In this document: positions 34,638 through 43,647 of the stretch, in pieces
Position numbering within the stretch: the stretch's first letter is position 1
Layout: each line of letters starts with the position of its first letter
Assembly (NCBI RefSeq): GCF_040543805.1
Contig: NZ_JBEUMS010000007.1
Coordinates: 62,001 to 126,000, forward strand
Reading direction: 5' to 3'
From: Arcicella rosea
GTDB lineage: Bacteria > Bacteroidota > Bacteroidia > Cytophagales > Spirosomataceae
DNA length: 64,000 nucleotides
Notes under the pieces: generated by a model
Databases searched by the model: none
Told to the model about the DNA's origin: nothing
What the model saw: only the letters and a program-made list of their open reading frames with translations
Translations under genes and position numbers: made by a program

Positions 34638-35126
34638 TTAAACGGGTTTACGCATTACATAATCGTTCATCCAGAAATCATTTCCAATATTAACATCTAC
34701 TTCTTTAAATACTTCAAAACCCAATTTTTCATAGAAATTTCTTGCTTTGTTGTTTCTGTTAACGTTCAATTCGATGAATTCACAATTTTCGTTTTGCGCT
34801 ATTTTTACAATTTCTGCAATCATGATTTTTCCAAAGCCTTTTCCTTGTGTTTCTGGCAAGAAGTAAATCTTGTGTAATTTTATCATTTGCCCAATTTTCT
34901 CAATGCCTGAAAATCCTACAGGTTTTTCGTTATCAGTGAAAATATAAAAATGATTAGTCTCGAATTGTTTGGTTAATGATGCAGTACTGTACATCATTTC
35001 TAGCATAAATAAAGTTTGTTCTTCCGTTAAAATACTTCCGTAAGTGGGTCTCCAAGTTTCATTCGCAATTTGCTGAATGATGGACAAATCTTGTAATTGA
35101 GCTTTTTCAATGTTATAATTACTCAT
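34638..35126 (-). CDS. GNAT-family N-acetyltransferase
   Basis: 162 residues from the ATG at 35126. The acetyl-CoA-binding motif A is 'FLPETQGKGFGKIMIAEIV' (about 89-107, Q-x-x-G-x-G), followed by motif B 'ELNVNRNNKARNFYEKLGFE' (about 121-140). The substrate is not predictable. A TTG 9 bp upstream is the alternative start, but the ATG falls one base after the stop of the preceding acyltransferase gene, which suits translational coupling. Confidence 0.9.
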   Translation of the reverse strand: MSNYNIEKAQLQDLSIIQQIANETWRPTYGSILTEEQTLFMLEMMYSTASLTKQFETNHFYIFTDNEKPVGFSGIEKIGQMIKLHKIYFLPETQGKGFGKIMIAEIVKIAQNENCEFIELNVNRNNKARNFYEKLGFEVFKEVDVNIGNDFWMNDYVMRKPV

Positions 35127-35127
35127 T

Positions 35128-35703
35128 TTAATCAAATTTTTGGTCTTTTAATGAAAATAGCGCAGGATATTTTGGCGTAATATTCAAGTAATATTTTTGA
35201 ATTGCAACCAAATCTGTTGCATAATTTCCTGTTGGATAAAATACATCTAAAAAGCCAGCTTCTTTTTTCTTGAAATCTAAAAAACCTAATACAATGGGTA
35301 CTTGTGCTTTTACTGCAATATGGTAAAATCCTGATTTCCATTCGCTTGTGTATGAGCGTGTTCCTTCCGCAGGAACAATCAAATGTACGTTTTTGTTTGA
35401 ATTGCTCAATAGCTTAGCCATTTCGTCCACCAAATTATTTTTTTGCTTTCTATTGACAGGAATACCGCCTAAAGCACGCATAAGTATTCCTAATGGAAAT
35501 TTAAAGAGCGAATCTTTTGCTAAATACCGAATGGGAAGTTCTACAGAATAGATAGCTGCCATGCAGTAGAGATAGTCCCAATTGGAAGTATGAGGCGCTG
35601 CGATGATGACCGCACGTGGGTAAGATTTTACGCCATTAGGTGTATTATCAATAGCTTTCCAGCCTGAAAATTGTAGAATGAGTTGACCTATGAATTTTAA
35701 CAT
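35128..35703 (-). CDS. 1-acyl-sn-glycerol-3-phosphate acyltransferase family protein
   Basis: 191 residues. The acyltransferase HX4D motif is 'HTSNWDYLY' (about 37-45), 'GGIPVNRKQ' (near 75) and 'VPAEGTRSYTSEWKSG' (near 110, motif EGTR) follow. This short PlsC-like subgroup, common in Bacteroidetes, transfers acyl chains to lysophosphatidate-like or other lipid acceptors at the inner membrane face. Its hydrophobic N-terminus is short, so it is likely a peripheral membrane protein. It is the first gene of a tight run ending in umuC. Confidence 0.88.
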   Translation of the reverse strand: MLKFIGQLILQFSGWKAIDNTPNGVKSYPRAVIIAAPHTSNWDYLYCMAAIYSVELPIRYLAKDSLFKFPLGILMRALGGIPVNRKQKNNLVDEMAKLLSNSNKNVHLIVPAEGTRSYTSEWKSGFYHIAVKAQVPIVLGFLDFKKKEAGFLDVFYPTGNYATDLVAIQKYYLNITPKYPALFSLKDQKFD

Positions 35704-35881
35704 GAATGATTATTGTAATTTCGTCACCACAACAAAACTACCTATATTTGATTTGAGATTCAAAAGTAAAGATATTTTAGTATTATTATTGGATATTTAA
35801 TGATAATAATTAGAATGTTAGAATGTCAAAATTTAAATTTGATTCAGCAAGTATAGAAATTAAAAATACTGTTTATAAACA

Positions 35882-36649
35882 ATGCAAAAACCACTCATAT
35901 TGATTGCTAATGATGATTCAATAGCGGCGAAAGGGATAAAAACATTAGCAGAAATTATGTCGAAAATCGGGGAGGTAGTCGTAGTAGCACCCGATAGCCA
36001 CCAATCTGGCATGGGGCACGCCATTACGTTAGACAGACCGCTCAGAGTGAATCCAGTAAAAGATTTTTTACCAAACGTAGAAGCTTATCAATGCAGTGGT
36101 ACTCCTGCTGATTGTATCAAATTTGGGAAACACTTTTTGTTGAAAGGTAGAAAGATAGATTTAGTTGTTTCTGGCATTAATCATGGTTCAAATTCTTCAA
36201 TTTCAGTAATTTATAGTGGAACAATGTCGGCGGCGATTGAAGCGGCAATTGAAGGAATTCCAGCCATTGGTTTTTCATTATGTGATTTTGGGGCTGATGC
36301 AGATTTCTCTCATACAGAAGAATACATCGTTCAGATTGCCAAGAAAGTACTTCAAAATGGTTTACCGAAAGGCATTGCTTTGAATGTGAATTTCCCGAAA
36401 AAATCAGAAGAAGCCATCAAAGGAATTAAAATTTGTCGCCAAACGGATGCTTTGTATCGTGAGACTTTCCAAGAAAGACAAGACCCTTATGGCAAAAAAT
36501 ATTATTGGATGGACGGATTCCTTCAAAATGATGATACCGCTGGCGGAAATGACGAAGATGCTTTGGCTGAAAACTATGTGTCGATTGTTCCCGCAAAATT
36601 TGATTTGACAGATTATCAAGCACTTGACACCATTAAAGAATGGTTTTAA
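35882..36649 (+). CDS. surE: 5'/3'-nucleotidase SurE
   Basis: 255 residues. The metal-site motifs of SurE are visible: 'ILIANDDSIAAKGIKTLAE' (Asp-Asp pair about 11-12), 'APDSHQSGMGHAIT' (about 38-51), 'CSGTPADCIKFG' (about 78-89) and 'SGINHGSNSSISVIYSGTMSA' region (about 101-121). SurE is a metal-dependent nucleotidase acting on nucleoside 5'- and 3'-monophosphates and helps stationary-phase survival. The usual NDDG is NDDS here, as often seen in Bacteroidetes. It is followed after 37 bp by the GH3-family gene, so probably co-transcribed. Confidence 0.95.
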   Translation: MQKPLILIANDDSIAAKGIKTLAEIMSKIGEVVVVAPDSHQSGMGHAITLDRPLRVNPVKDFLPNVEAYQCSGTPADCIKFGKHFLLKGRKIDLVVSGINHGSNSSISVIYSGTMSAAIEAAIEGIPAIGFSLCDFGADADFSHTEEYIVQIAKKVLQNGLPKGIALNVNFPKKSEEAIKGIKICRQTDALYRETFQERQDPYGKKYYWMDGFLQNDDTAGGNDEDALAENYVSIVPAKFDLTDYQALDTIKEWF

Positions 36650-36686
36650 CAACAATTTTAAATTTGTAGCAATTAATTCCTGAACA

Positions 36687-38225
36687 ATGGCAATAGTCGG
36701 AAATATTTTAAAAAGAGGTATTGGGTTAACGAGTTTGATGAAACGCCCAAAATCTAATTTAGCGAAACTTCAGCGTAAAACACTTGTGAAATTATTGAAC
36801 AAAGGACGTTTTACTCAGTTCGGAGAAAAGTATCATTTTGAGGAAATCATGAATGCTGCTTTGTTTTCAGACGATAAAGAATTCTATACAAAATATAAAA
36901 AACTTGTCCCTGTTTACGATTACAATAAAATGTTTGCGGAATGGTGGCATAAAACTTTAGCAGGAGAAAAGAACGTTTCTTGGGTGGGAAACGTAAAGTA
37001 TTTTGCCTTAAGTTCTGGTACTTCCGAAGCTTCCTCAAAACATATTCCTGTAACGAAGGATATGGTAAAAGCCATTCATAGAACTTCTATTCGTCAGATT
37101 TTAGCATTGGCAGCTTATAAAAATTTACCTTCTCAATTGTACGAAAAAGGCTATTTGATGTTAGGAGGAAGTACAAAACTGCAAGACAAAGGCGATTATT
37201 TTGAAGGAGATTTAAGCGGTATAACCGCAGGGAAAATCCCTTTTTGGTTTGAACGTTTCTATAAACCGGGTAAAACCATTGCAGAAACGGCTGATTGGAG
37301 TGAAAAGCTAGATAAAATTACGAAGAAAGCTAAAGATTGGGATATTGGTTTTATTGTAGGAGTACCTGCATGGATTCAGATTTTGATGGAGAAAATCATC
37401 AAAGAGTATAATTTGAAAAATATCCATGAAATCTGGCCGAATTTAGAAATTTACTGTCACGGTGGCGTAAGTTTTGAACCTTATAAAAAAGGATTTGAAA
37501 AATTATTAGGCCGCCCGATTACTTATATCGAAACTTATTTGGCTTCCGAAGGTTTCTTGGCATATCAAACGCATCCCAATAGCGATATGCAATTGGTGTT
37601 AAACAATGGAATTTTCTTTGAATTTATTCCATTTAATGACCGCAATTTTGATGAAGACGGAAGTATGGTTCAATATCCAGAAACATTGATGATTGATGAA
37701 GTAGAAGAAGGCAAAGAATATGCTTTGTTGATTTCTACAGTTTCGGGTGCTTGGCGTTATTTGATTGGTGATACCATTAAATTTACCAATAAGAAAAATG
37801 CAGAAATTATCATTACTGGAAGAACAAAGCACTTTTTAAGTCTTTGTGGAGAACACCTTTCGGTAGATAATATGAATAAAGCCATTGAATTGGCTTGTAA
37901 AAATTTCAATATTGACGTCAGAGAATTTACCGTTGTTGGTAAAAGATTAGAAGAAACTTTCGGTCATCATTGGTATGTTGGTACAGACGATAAAGTTGAT
38001 GCTCAGGACTTACTAAAATTCATTGATGAAACACTTTGTAAAATCAATGATGATTATCCTGTAGAAAGAAAACATGCCTTAAAAGGATTAGAAATTACGG
38101 TTTTACCAGTAAAAACATTTTATGATTTTATGGAATCAAAAGGTAAAACTGGTGGGCAACATAAATTCCCAAGAGTATTGAAAAAGAAAGAATTAATCGC
38201 TGAATGGGAAGCGTATATTAAGTAA
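36687..38225 (+). CDS. GH3 auxin-responsive-promoter family acyl-adenylating enzyme
   Basis: 512 residues. The GH3 family is the plant amino acid-hormone conjugating group of the adenylate-forming enzymes and is also common in Bacteroidetes. Here 'YFALSSGTSEASSKHIPVT' (near 112) is the phosphate-binding loop and 'YLASEGFLAYQ' (near 289) and 'YALLISTVSGAWRYLIGDTI' (near 347-366) are substrate/AMP-binding parts. It is expected to activate a carboxylate with ATP and transfer it to an amine or thiol; the bacterial substrate is unknown. It forms a probable operon with surE and is terminated by a hairpin at 38252. Confidence 0.93.
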   Translation: MAIVGNILKRGIGLTSLMKRPKSNLAKLQRKTLVKLLNKGRFTQFGEKYHFEEIMNAALFSDDKEFYTKYKKLVPVYDYNKMFAEWWHKTLAGEKNVSWVGNVKYFALSSGTSEASSKHIPVTKDMVKAIHRTSIRQILALAAYKNLPSQLYEKGYLMLGGSTKLQDKGDYFEGDLSGITAGKIPFWFERFYKPGKTIAETADWSEKLDKITKKAKDWDIGFIVGVPAWIQILMEKIIKEYNLKNIHEIWPNLEIYCHGGVSFEPYKKGFEKLLGRPITYIETYLASEGFLAYQTHPNSDMQLVLNNGIFFEFIPFNDRNFDEDGSMVQYPETLMIDEVEEGKEYALLISTVSGAWRYLIGDTIKFTNKKNAEIIITGRTKHFLSLCGEHLSVDNMNKAIELACKNFNIDVREFTVVGKRLEETFGHHWYVGTDDKVDAQDLLKFIDETLCKINDDYPVERKHALKGLEITVLPVKTFYDFMESKGKTGGQHKFPRVLKKKELIAEWEAYIK

Positions 38226-38251
38226 TAGTTTGAAGGTTTTACTTGCTAATT

Positions 38252-38280
38252 TTCGCAGACAATTATATCTGCGAAAATCA
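38252..38280. terminator. Hairpin between convergent GH3 and LysE genes
   Basis: TTTTCGCAGA-CAATTATA-TCTGCGAAAA, a perfect stem, without a long T-tract. Confidence 0.7.
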
Positions 38281-38321
38281 GTAAGTAAAAAATATCATTA
38301 ACCAATTTTTCTGCTGAATTC

Positions 38322-38933
38322 CTACCAAAACTGTTTCCAAAGTATTAGAATTCCAGAAATAATAAAGATAATGCCTGCAACTTGATTGATTCTTTTTAAG
38401 ATGTTGGCAGTTAAAACTCTCTTCATTTTTTGTGCATAGAATGCAATAAGCGATTCCGCTAACATCGTGGCAAATAAACTTGCTACAAAAAAAACGATGG
38501 TTTCATTGATTGAAAAGCCTTCTACGTTACTGAGATAGGTAGAAGTGGCAAAAACAGCAATATAATTGGAAGGATTTAGTAAATTTAAAAGGATACCAGA
38601 AGTAAAATAATATAGAAACGAACCCAATTTTGATTTAGGATATACCAATTGCGTTTGCTGTTTGAATAAGCTATTGAAACCTAAAATAAACAAAATAGAT
38701 GCACCAACTAAGGCAATACCGAGATTAAAATATTGAAGTTTTGGTAAGAAACTCGTCCCAAATACTGCACAAAACATCAAAATGGCATCGGCTACTGTTA
38801 CTCCTCCAGCAATCAAAACACCTCTTTTAAAACCATTGTCAATACTTGTCTGTATTAACCTGAAAAAAGCCGGACCAAAAGTAAAGCATAACAAGAATCC
38901 ATAAAGGAAACCAAAAACAATTGCATTCATCAT
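38322..38933 (-). CDS. LysE-family amino acid exporter
   Basis: 203 residues with about six membrane helices. The N-terminal 'GFLYGFLLCFTFGPAFFRLI' (about 8-27), matching the LysE/RhtB G-x-x-x-G-P-x-F region, is followed by 'GFKRGVLIAGGVTVADAIL' (about 33-51). Family members export basic amino acids, homoserine or threonine; the substrate here is unknown. It is 4 bp downstream of the Nudix gene, so both are one operon. Confidence 0.9.
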   Translation of the reverse strand: MMNAIVFGFLYGFLLCFTFGPAFFRLIQTSIDNGFKRGVLIAGGVTVADAILMFCAVFGTSFLPKLQYFNLGIALVGASILFILGFNSLFKQQTQLVYPKSKLGSFLYYFTSGILLNLLNPSNYIAVFATSTYLSNVEGFSINETIVFFVASLFATMLAESLIAFYAQKMKRVLTANILKRINQVAGIIFIISGILILWKQFW

Positions 38934-38937
38934 AAAA

Positions 38938-39486
38938 TTAGACTCCTTTCAAACGTGCCACTTTCAGAATTGTTGCAATACTTAATGAGTCTGTGATTTC
39001 AGAATCCATTACCATTCTAACTGCTTCTTCCAAGCTTACTTTTTTTAACACTAAAATTTCGGTGTCGTCTGGTTCAGATTCTCCAAAAGTTAAATCTTCT
39101 GCCAAAAACATAAAGCCAACTTCGTCTGTTACAGAATTTGAAGTATGAAGTCTTCCTAAATCAGTCCATTTTTTAGCTTCTATTCCTGTTTCTTCTTTCA
39201 ATTCACGGCGAGCCGATTCTTGAATATCTTCCTCAAAAGAACCTCCACCCATAGGAATTTCCCAAGAGTATTCGTCCAATGTGTATCTGTATTGACCAAC
39301 TAGCCAAGTGTTATTGTTTTCGTCGAGCGGTAAAATTGCAGCAGCTCTTGTTTTAAAATGAGCTACACCGTAAATACCTGCTTCGCCGTTAGGTTTTATT
39401 ACCTCTTCGTGGCGAATATTTACCCACGGATTATCATATACTTCACGAGACGAAACCGTCTTCCAAGGATTTTCAAAATTTGTCAT
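38938..39486 (-). CDS. Nudix hydrolase (ADP-ribose pyrophosphatase-like)
   Basis: 182 residues. The Nudix box is complete, beginning Gly-Gly-Gly-Ser-Phe near residue 81 and ending 'ARRELKEETGIEA' (REUxEExGU), giving the Mg2+-binding glutamates. 'NPWVNIRHEEVIKPNG' at the N-terminus and 'YRYTLDEYSWEIPMGGG' before the box are typical of ADP-ribose/nucleotide-sugar pyrophosphatases. It hydrolyses X-linked nucleoside diphosphates. It is first gene of a two-gene unit with the LysE exporter, divergent from the cation transporter gene. Confidence 0.92.
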   Translation of the reverse strand: MTNFENPWKTVSSREVYDNPWVNIRHEEVIKPNGEAGIYGVAHFKTRAAAILPLDENNNTWLVGQYRYTLDEYSWEIPMGGGSFEEDIQESARRELKEETGIEAKKWTDLGRLHTSNSVTDEVGFMFLAEDLTFGESEPDDTEILVLKKVSLEEAVRMVMDSEITDSLSIATILKVARLKGV

Positions 39487-39559
39487 TTTGCAAAGGTATA
39501 ATAGTAAGTTCTAAAATTAAAATTTGAATTTCGTACCTTTGTGCTTAAATATTTGAATA

Positions 39560-40546
39560 ATGTCCACTAAATATAGATTAATCCTTACATCATTTGTAGT
39601 TAGTACAATATTGATGATTGTAAAATTTATTGCTTATTACTTAACATATTCTAGTGCTATTTTAACGGATGCCCTAGAATCAATTATTAATGTAGTAGCC
39701 AGCGGTTTTGCTTTTTATGCTGTTTTTTTAGCATCGTTACCGAAAGACTTGAATCATCCTTATGGTCATGGGAAAATTGAGTTTTTTTCAGCGGGATTAG
39801 AAGGCGTGCTGATTACTTTGGCAAGTATTTTTATCATTTTTCACTCGGTACAAGGTTTTGTCAATCCTTTGCCTTTGAACGACCTTAATATAGGCATTGT
39901 CATCATTTCAGCTGGGGCAATTATCAACTTTTATTTAGGATATGTGATAGAAAAAGAAGGAGAAAAACAAAATTCTCCGACATTGATTGCCGATGGAAAA
40001 CACTTGAAATTAGATGCTTTGAGTGGAATTATTTTAATTGTTGCCATTGGCTTAATTATTCTGACGGGTGCTTTATGGATTGATGGTGTTGCTTCGATTA
40101 TTTTTGCCATTTTTATGGGAATCAGTGGCATTAAAATCATGAGGAAATCTATCGGTGGTTTAATGGACGAAACGAATGATAGTACACTTCACAGCATGGT
40201 TGAAATCTTAAAAAATAATCAAAAAGCTGAATGGATTGATGTTCACAACCTTAGAATACAACAATATGGGGCTGATTTGCATATTGATTGCCATCTTACG
40301 CTTCCTAATTATTGGGTTTTAGATAGAGTACATGATACTGTGCATGAATTTGAAGAGATTTTAGGAAAAGAATTTGATTCAAACGTTGAGTTTTTCATTC
40401 ATGCAGACCCTTGTTTGCCAGAATGTTGCCATCATTGTAAAATTCAAGATTGTGCCATCAGGCAGTTTCCACAAACCAAAACAATAGAGTGGAACAAAAT
40501 AAATTTATCATTAAATCAGAAACATTTTCTTGAAGACATTTCATAA
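39560..40546 (+). CDS. Cation diffusion facilitator family transporter
   Basis: 328 residues with six membrane helices (about 10-210) and a cytoplasmic C-terminal domain. The TM5 metal site His-x3-Asp is present ('KHLKLDALSG', near 148), but in TM2 the usual H/D-x3-D is E-x3-N ('TDALESIINV', near 37), so the metal specificity may differ from classical Zn2+ or Fe2+ exporters. The C-terminus carries a Cys/His cluster, 'CLPECCHHCKIQDC' (near 289-302), that could bind metal. It exports divalent metal ions from the cytoplasm using H+ or K+ exchange. Its last 17 bp overlap the next gene, implying coupling. Confidence 0.92.
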   Translation: MSTKYRLILTSFVVSTILMIVKFIAYYLTYSSAILTDALESIINVVASGFAFYAVFLASLPKDLNHPYGHGKIEFFSAGLEGVLITLASIFIIFHSVQGFVNPLPLNDLNIGIVIISAGAIINFYLGYVIEKEGEKQNSPTLIADGKHLKLDALSGIILIVAIGLIILTGALWIDGVASIIFAIFMGISGIKIMRKSIGGLMDETNDSTLHSMVEILKNNQKAEWIDVHNLRIQQYGADLHIDCHLTLPNYWVLDRVHDTVHEFEEILGKEFDSNVEFFIHADPCLPECCHHCKIQDCAIRQFPQTKTIEWNKINLSLNQKHFLEDIS

Positions 40547-41357
40547 ATTCTGTATATCTATCTTATTGTTAAGTTGTTTTTCATGTTTGAAAGGTTTCAA
40601 AATGAATGATAAGGCAGTCGATAAGTATTATATTGAACATCCGCCCAAACCTCAATTTTCATACTTAAATTTTGCAGGAAAAAAGTATTTTTACGCTTCT
40701 GCTGGTGATAGCACTCAACCAATGCTTTTTTTGATTCATGGTGCACCCGGTGCTTGGTTTGGTTATAAAGAATTTTTATCGGATAGTTTGTTGTTAAAAA
40801 AATATCAAATTGTTGTCCCCGACCGTGCTGGTTATAACAAATCTGGCAAAACGGTTACTTCTATTGAAGAGCAAGCCAAAATATTGTATGAAATCATCAA
40901 ACATAAAAATCCAACGAAAGTAGTATTGTTTGGGCGTTCGTATGGCGCAGGAATTGCGGCAAGAATGGCAGCCGATTACCCTAAACTAATAAAAGAATTA
41001 ATCGTAGTTTCTCCCGCTTGTGACCCATCCACTGAAAAGTTTTGGTGGTTTTCTAAGCCTGTTAATACCAAGTTTTCAAGGCTATTTTTACCACAATATA
41101 TTAATACTGCTAGTAGCGAAAAATTTAGCCATGTAGCTGAATTAAAGAAATTACTACCGTCTTGGGAGAAAATTACTTGCCCTGTGACTATTTTACAAGG
41201 TGGAAAAGATTGGGTTATAGAAACAACCAATGGACAATTTGTATCTGATGCTTTAAAAAATGCTCCGAGGCGGTTAATTTATTTGCCAGAAAATGGACAT
41301 TTATTAACGATAGAAAGGTTTGATATTGTAAAATCTATTTTGCTGGAAATTAAATAA
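40530..41357 (+). CDS. Alpha/beta hydrolase, possible lipoprotein
   Basis: 275 residues. With the TTG start at 40530 the N-terminus is 'MKTFHKFCISILLLSCFSC', a lipoprotein-like signal with Cys near 16-19; an in-frame ATG at residue 25 would give a cytosolic form. The fold motifs are 'LFLIHGAPGAWFG' (oxyanion loop, near 67-79), nucleophile elbow 'LFGRSYGAGIAA' (Ser near 136) and 'PENGHLLTIE' (catalytic His near 262). The substrate is unknown. It overlaps the transporter gene by 17 bp, so the two are translated from one message. Confidence 0.88.
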   Translation: MKTFHKFCISILLLSCFSCLKGFKMNDKAVDKYYIEHPPKPQFSYLNFAGKKYFYASAGDSTQPMLFLIHGAPGAWFGYKEFLSDSLLLKKYQIVVPDRAGYNKSGKTVTSIEEQAKILYEIIKHKNPTKVVLFGRSYGAGIAARMAADYPKLIKELIVVSPACDPSTEKFWWFSKPVNTKFSRLFLPQYINTASSEKFSHVAELKKLLPSWEKITCPVTILQGGKDWVIETTNGQFVSDALKNAPRRLIYLPENGHLLTIERFDIVKSILLEIK

Positions 41358-41488
41358 ATGGCGAATTCTTCTATTTGATAAATCTTCATTAAACATTAAA
41401 ATTCCCTTAAAATCCACTCTTTACCATTTTTAGAGTAGTTCTTTCTGCTTAATATTCCTTAATTTTGATTAAAGCAAAATAACATCGT

Positions 41489-42169
41489 ATGAGAATATTA
41501 GTAATAGAGGACGAAATAAAGACGGTGCAGCTCATCAAACAAGGGCTTGAAGAACAGCAATGTGAAGTAGATGTTGCTTATGATGGATTGATGGGTTTTC
41601 AATTGGCTTCACGCAATCATTATAATTTAATCATTTCTGATATAATCTTGCCGGGTATCAATGGCTTGGAGCTTTGTAAAAAGCTACGAGCAAACGGCAT
41701 TTCTTTCCCAATTCTTCTGCTGACAGCACTTGGCACAACCGACGATAAAATTATTGGATTAGACAGCGGAGCGGATGACTATCTCGTAAAACCTTTTGAA
41801 TTTAAAGAGTTAATGGCAAGAATTCGTGCCCTTACTCGTAGAAGTATTGGGGCAATTCAAACAGCAAATGTGTTGAAAATTGCGGATTTAGAAATGGATT
41901 TAGACACCAAAAGTGTTTCGAGAGCGGGCAAAGAAATCATATTAACTGCCAAAGAGTTTTCATTATTAGAGTACTTTATCAGACATCAGGGAAGAGTAAT
42001 TTCTAAAGCCGAATTAGCTGAAAAAATCTGGGACGTAACTTTTGATACAGGAACGAATGTCATAGAAGTATATGTGAATTTTGTCCGTAAAAAAATTGAT
42101 AAAGATTTCGATACCAAACTATTACATACGCAAATTGGAATGGGTTACGTACTGAAAATGCCAAATTGA
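41489..42169 (+). CDS. OmpR-family response regulator
   Basis: 226 residues: a receiver domain (about 1-115) with phospho-acceptor Asp51 ('IISDIILPG'), the acidic pair Glu7-Asp8, and the Lys of 'YLVKPFEFKEL'. An OmpR/PhoB winged helix follows (about 128-224, 'ILTAKEFSLLEYFIRHQGRV'). It binds DNA when phosphorylated by the kinase encoded next, with which it overlaps by one base (TGATG). Targets are unknown; the coiled-coil membrane protein 100 bp downstream of the kinase is a candidate. Confidence 0.96.
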   Translation: MRILVIEDEIKTVQLIKQGLEEQQCEVDVAYDGLMGFQLASRNHYNLIISDIILPGINGLELCKKLRANGISFPILLLTALGTTDDKIIGLDSGADDYLVKPFEFKELMARIRALTRRSIGAIQTANVLKIADLEMDLDTKSVSRAGKEIILTAKEFSLLEYFIRHQGRVISKAELAEKIWDVTFDTGTNVIEVYVNFVRKKIDKDFDTKLLHTQIGMGYVLKMPN

Positions 42170-43548
42170 TGATCAATATTCGCTCAAGACTTACTTACCA
42201 ATTCATGGCATTGGTAACTGCTATTTTGCTACTTTTTTCGATAGGGGTTTATTTTTTTAGTAAACTTTATCTTGAAAAACGTTTCTTCAAACGTCTTCAA
42301 GACCGTGCCATTACTACCACTACTTTACTTTTTGATTTACAAGCAACTGACTCTACGGTATTAAAATTGGTCAATATTTCAGATAAAGAATTATTGATTG
42401 ATGAAAGTATTTCTGTGTATGATGAAAATGCTAAAACTATTATTTTTTCGTCCAATAATGGTAAAATGTTCTCACATCAACAGCTTTTGCCCTTGATGAA
42501 ATCTGACCAAATAACTACTTTCACTGAAATTGGCGATTATAAAGTATTAGGAATTCATCTTAAAAAAGGAAGTGCTGATAATTGGGTAATCGTCAGTGCG
42601 ATTGATAAAAATGGCACTGAAGCACTTGATGATTTAAGGAGAATACTCTTAATCATGATTTTGGCGGGTATTTTATTGTTAGGTTTATCGGGTTGGTTTT
42701 TTGCAGGAAGGGCACTCGCTCCGATGTCTGGCATTATTAAACAAGTAAATGGAATTTTTCCAGAATATGTTGCCAAAAGAGTAGAACATCCAAACCGTTC
42801 AGACGAAATCGGTTTATTGGTCGCTACTTTTAATCAATTATTGGATAGAATTGAAGATGCTTTGGTGATGCAAAAAATGTTTATTGCCAATGTTTCACAT
42901 GAATTGAAGAATCCGCTTACAAAAATCTATTCGCAAATTGATATTGCTTTGATGCAAAAGCGTAGTCCAGAAGTATATGAACAAAGTTTAAATTCTTTAA
43001 AAGAAGATACGACAACTTTGATTCAACTGACGAACACATTACTGAATTTAGCCAATACAATTGTCAGTTCTGAAAGTGTTCAAAAAACACCTATCAGAAT
43101 TGATGAATTACTTTGGGAAACCAAAGGACAGCTTCAAAAATGGCATGAAGATTACAACGTTCAGATTAATTTCTTAGATTTTCCAGATGATGAAGAAGCT
43201 TTAATACTTCAAGGAAATGAAGCTTCATTAAAGGTTGTTCTAATAAATTTAATGGATAATGCTTGTAAATTTTCTGACGATAATACTGTAGTCGTTAATT
43301 TTTTGGCAAATGAGAGCGGCATTAAAATCTCTTTCATGAACAAAGGTCCTATCATTCCTGCGGCAGATTTACCTTTTATTTTCCATCCATTCTATCGAAG
43401 TAATGCTACAGCGCAAGCTACTAAAGGTCACGGCGTTGGTTTGGCAATCGTTTCACAGGTTACTCGTCTCCACAAAGGAGAAGTAGAAGTAATTTCTGAT
43501 GAAAACGGAACAGTCTTCACTTTATGGTTCCCAAAAGTCACTGAGTAA
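42169..43548 (+). CDS. Membrane sensor histidine kinase
   Basis: 459 residues from the ATG at 42169. TM1 (about 12-32), a periplasmic sensor loop of about 125 residues, TM2 (about 161-180), HAMP (about 182-235), then the HisKA domain with the phosphorylated His244 in 'NVSHELKNPLTKI', and an HATPase domain with N box 'LINLMDNACKFSDDN' and G box 'GHGVGLAIV'. It is the cognate kinase of the upstream OmpR-type regulator. The sensor loop shows no recognisable ligand domain, so the signal is unknown. The layout resembles QseC/CusS-like kinases. Confidence 0.95.
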   Translation: MINIRSRLTYQFMALVTAILLLFSIGVYFFSKLYLEKRFFKRLQDRAITTTTLLFDLQATDSTVLKLVNISDKELLIDESISVYDENAKTIIFSSNNGKMFSHQQLLPLMKSDQITTFTEIGDYKVLGIHLKKGSADNWVIVSAIDKNGTEALDDLRRILLIMILAGILLLGLSGWFFAGRALAPMSGIIKQVNGIFPEYVAKRVEHPNRSDEIGLLVATFNQLLDRIEDALVMQKMFIANVSHELKNPLTKIYSQIDIALMQKRSPEVYEQSLNSLKEDTTTLIQLTNTLLNLANTIVSSESVQKTPIRIDELLWETKGQLQKWHEDYNVQINFLDFPDDEEALILQGNEASLKVVLINLMDNACKFSDDNTVVVNFLANESGIKISFMNKGPIIPAADLPFIFHPFYRSNATAQATKGHGVGLAIVSQVTRLHKGEVEVISDENGTVFTLWFPKVTE

Positions 43549-43647
43549 TTTTAAGGTAAATTTAAGGTGAGTTTAATTCTTGTTTAAGTTAAGGGTAGTT
43601 AGTTTGTATCATCAAAACAACAACAATTACTTAAATCAGAAACAATC

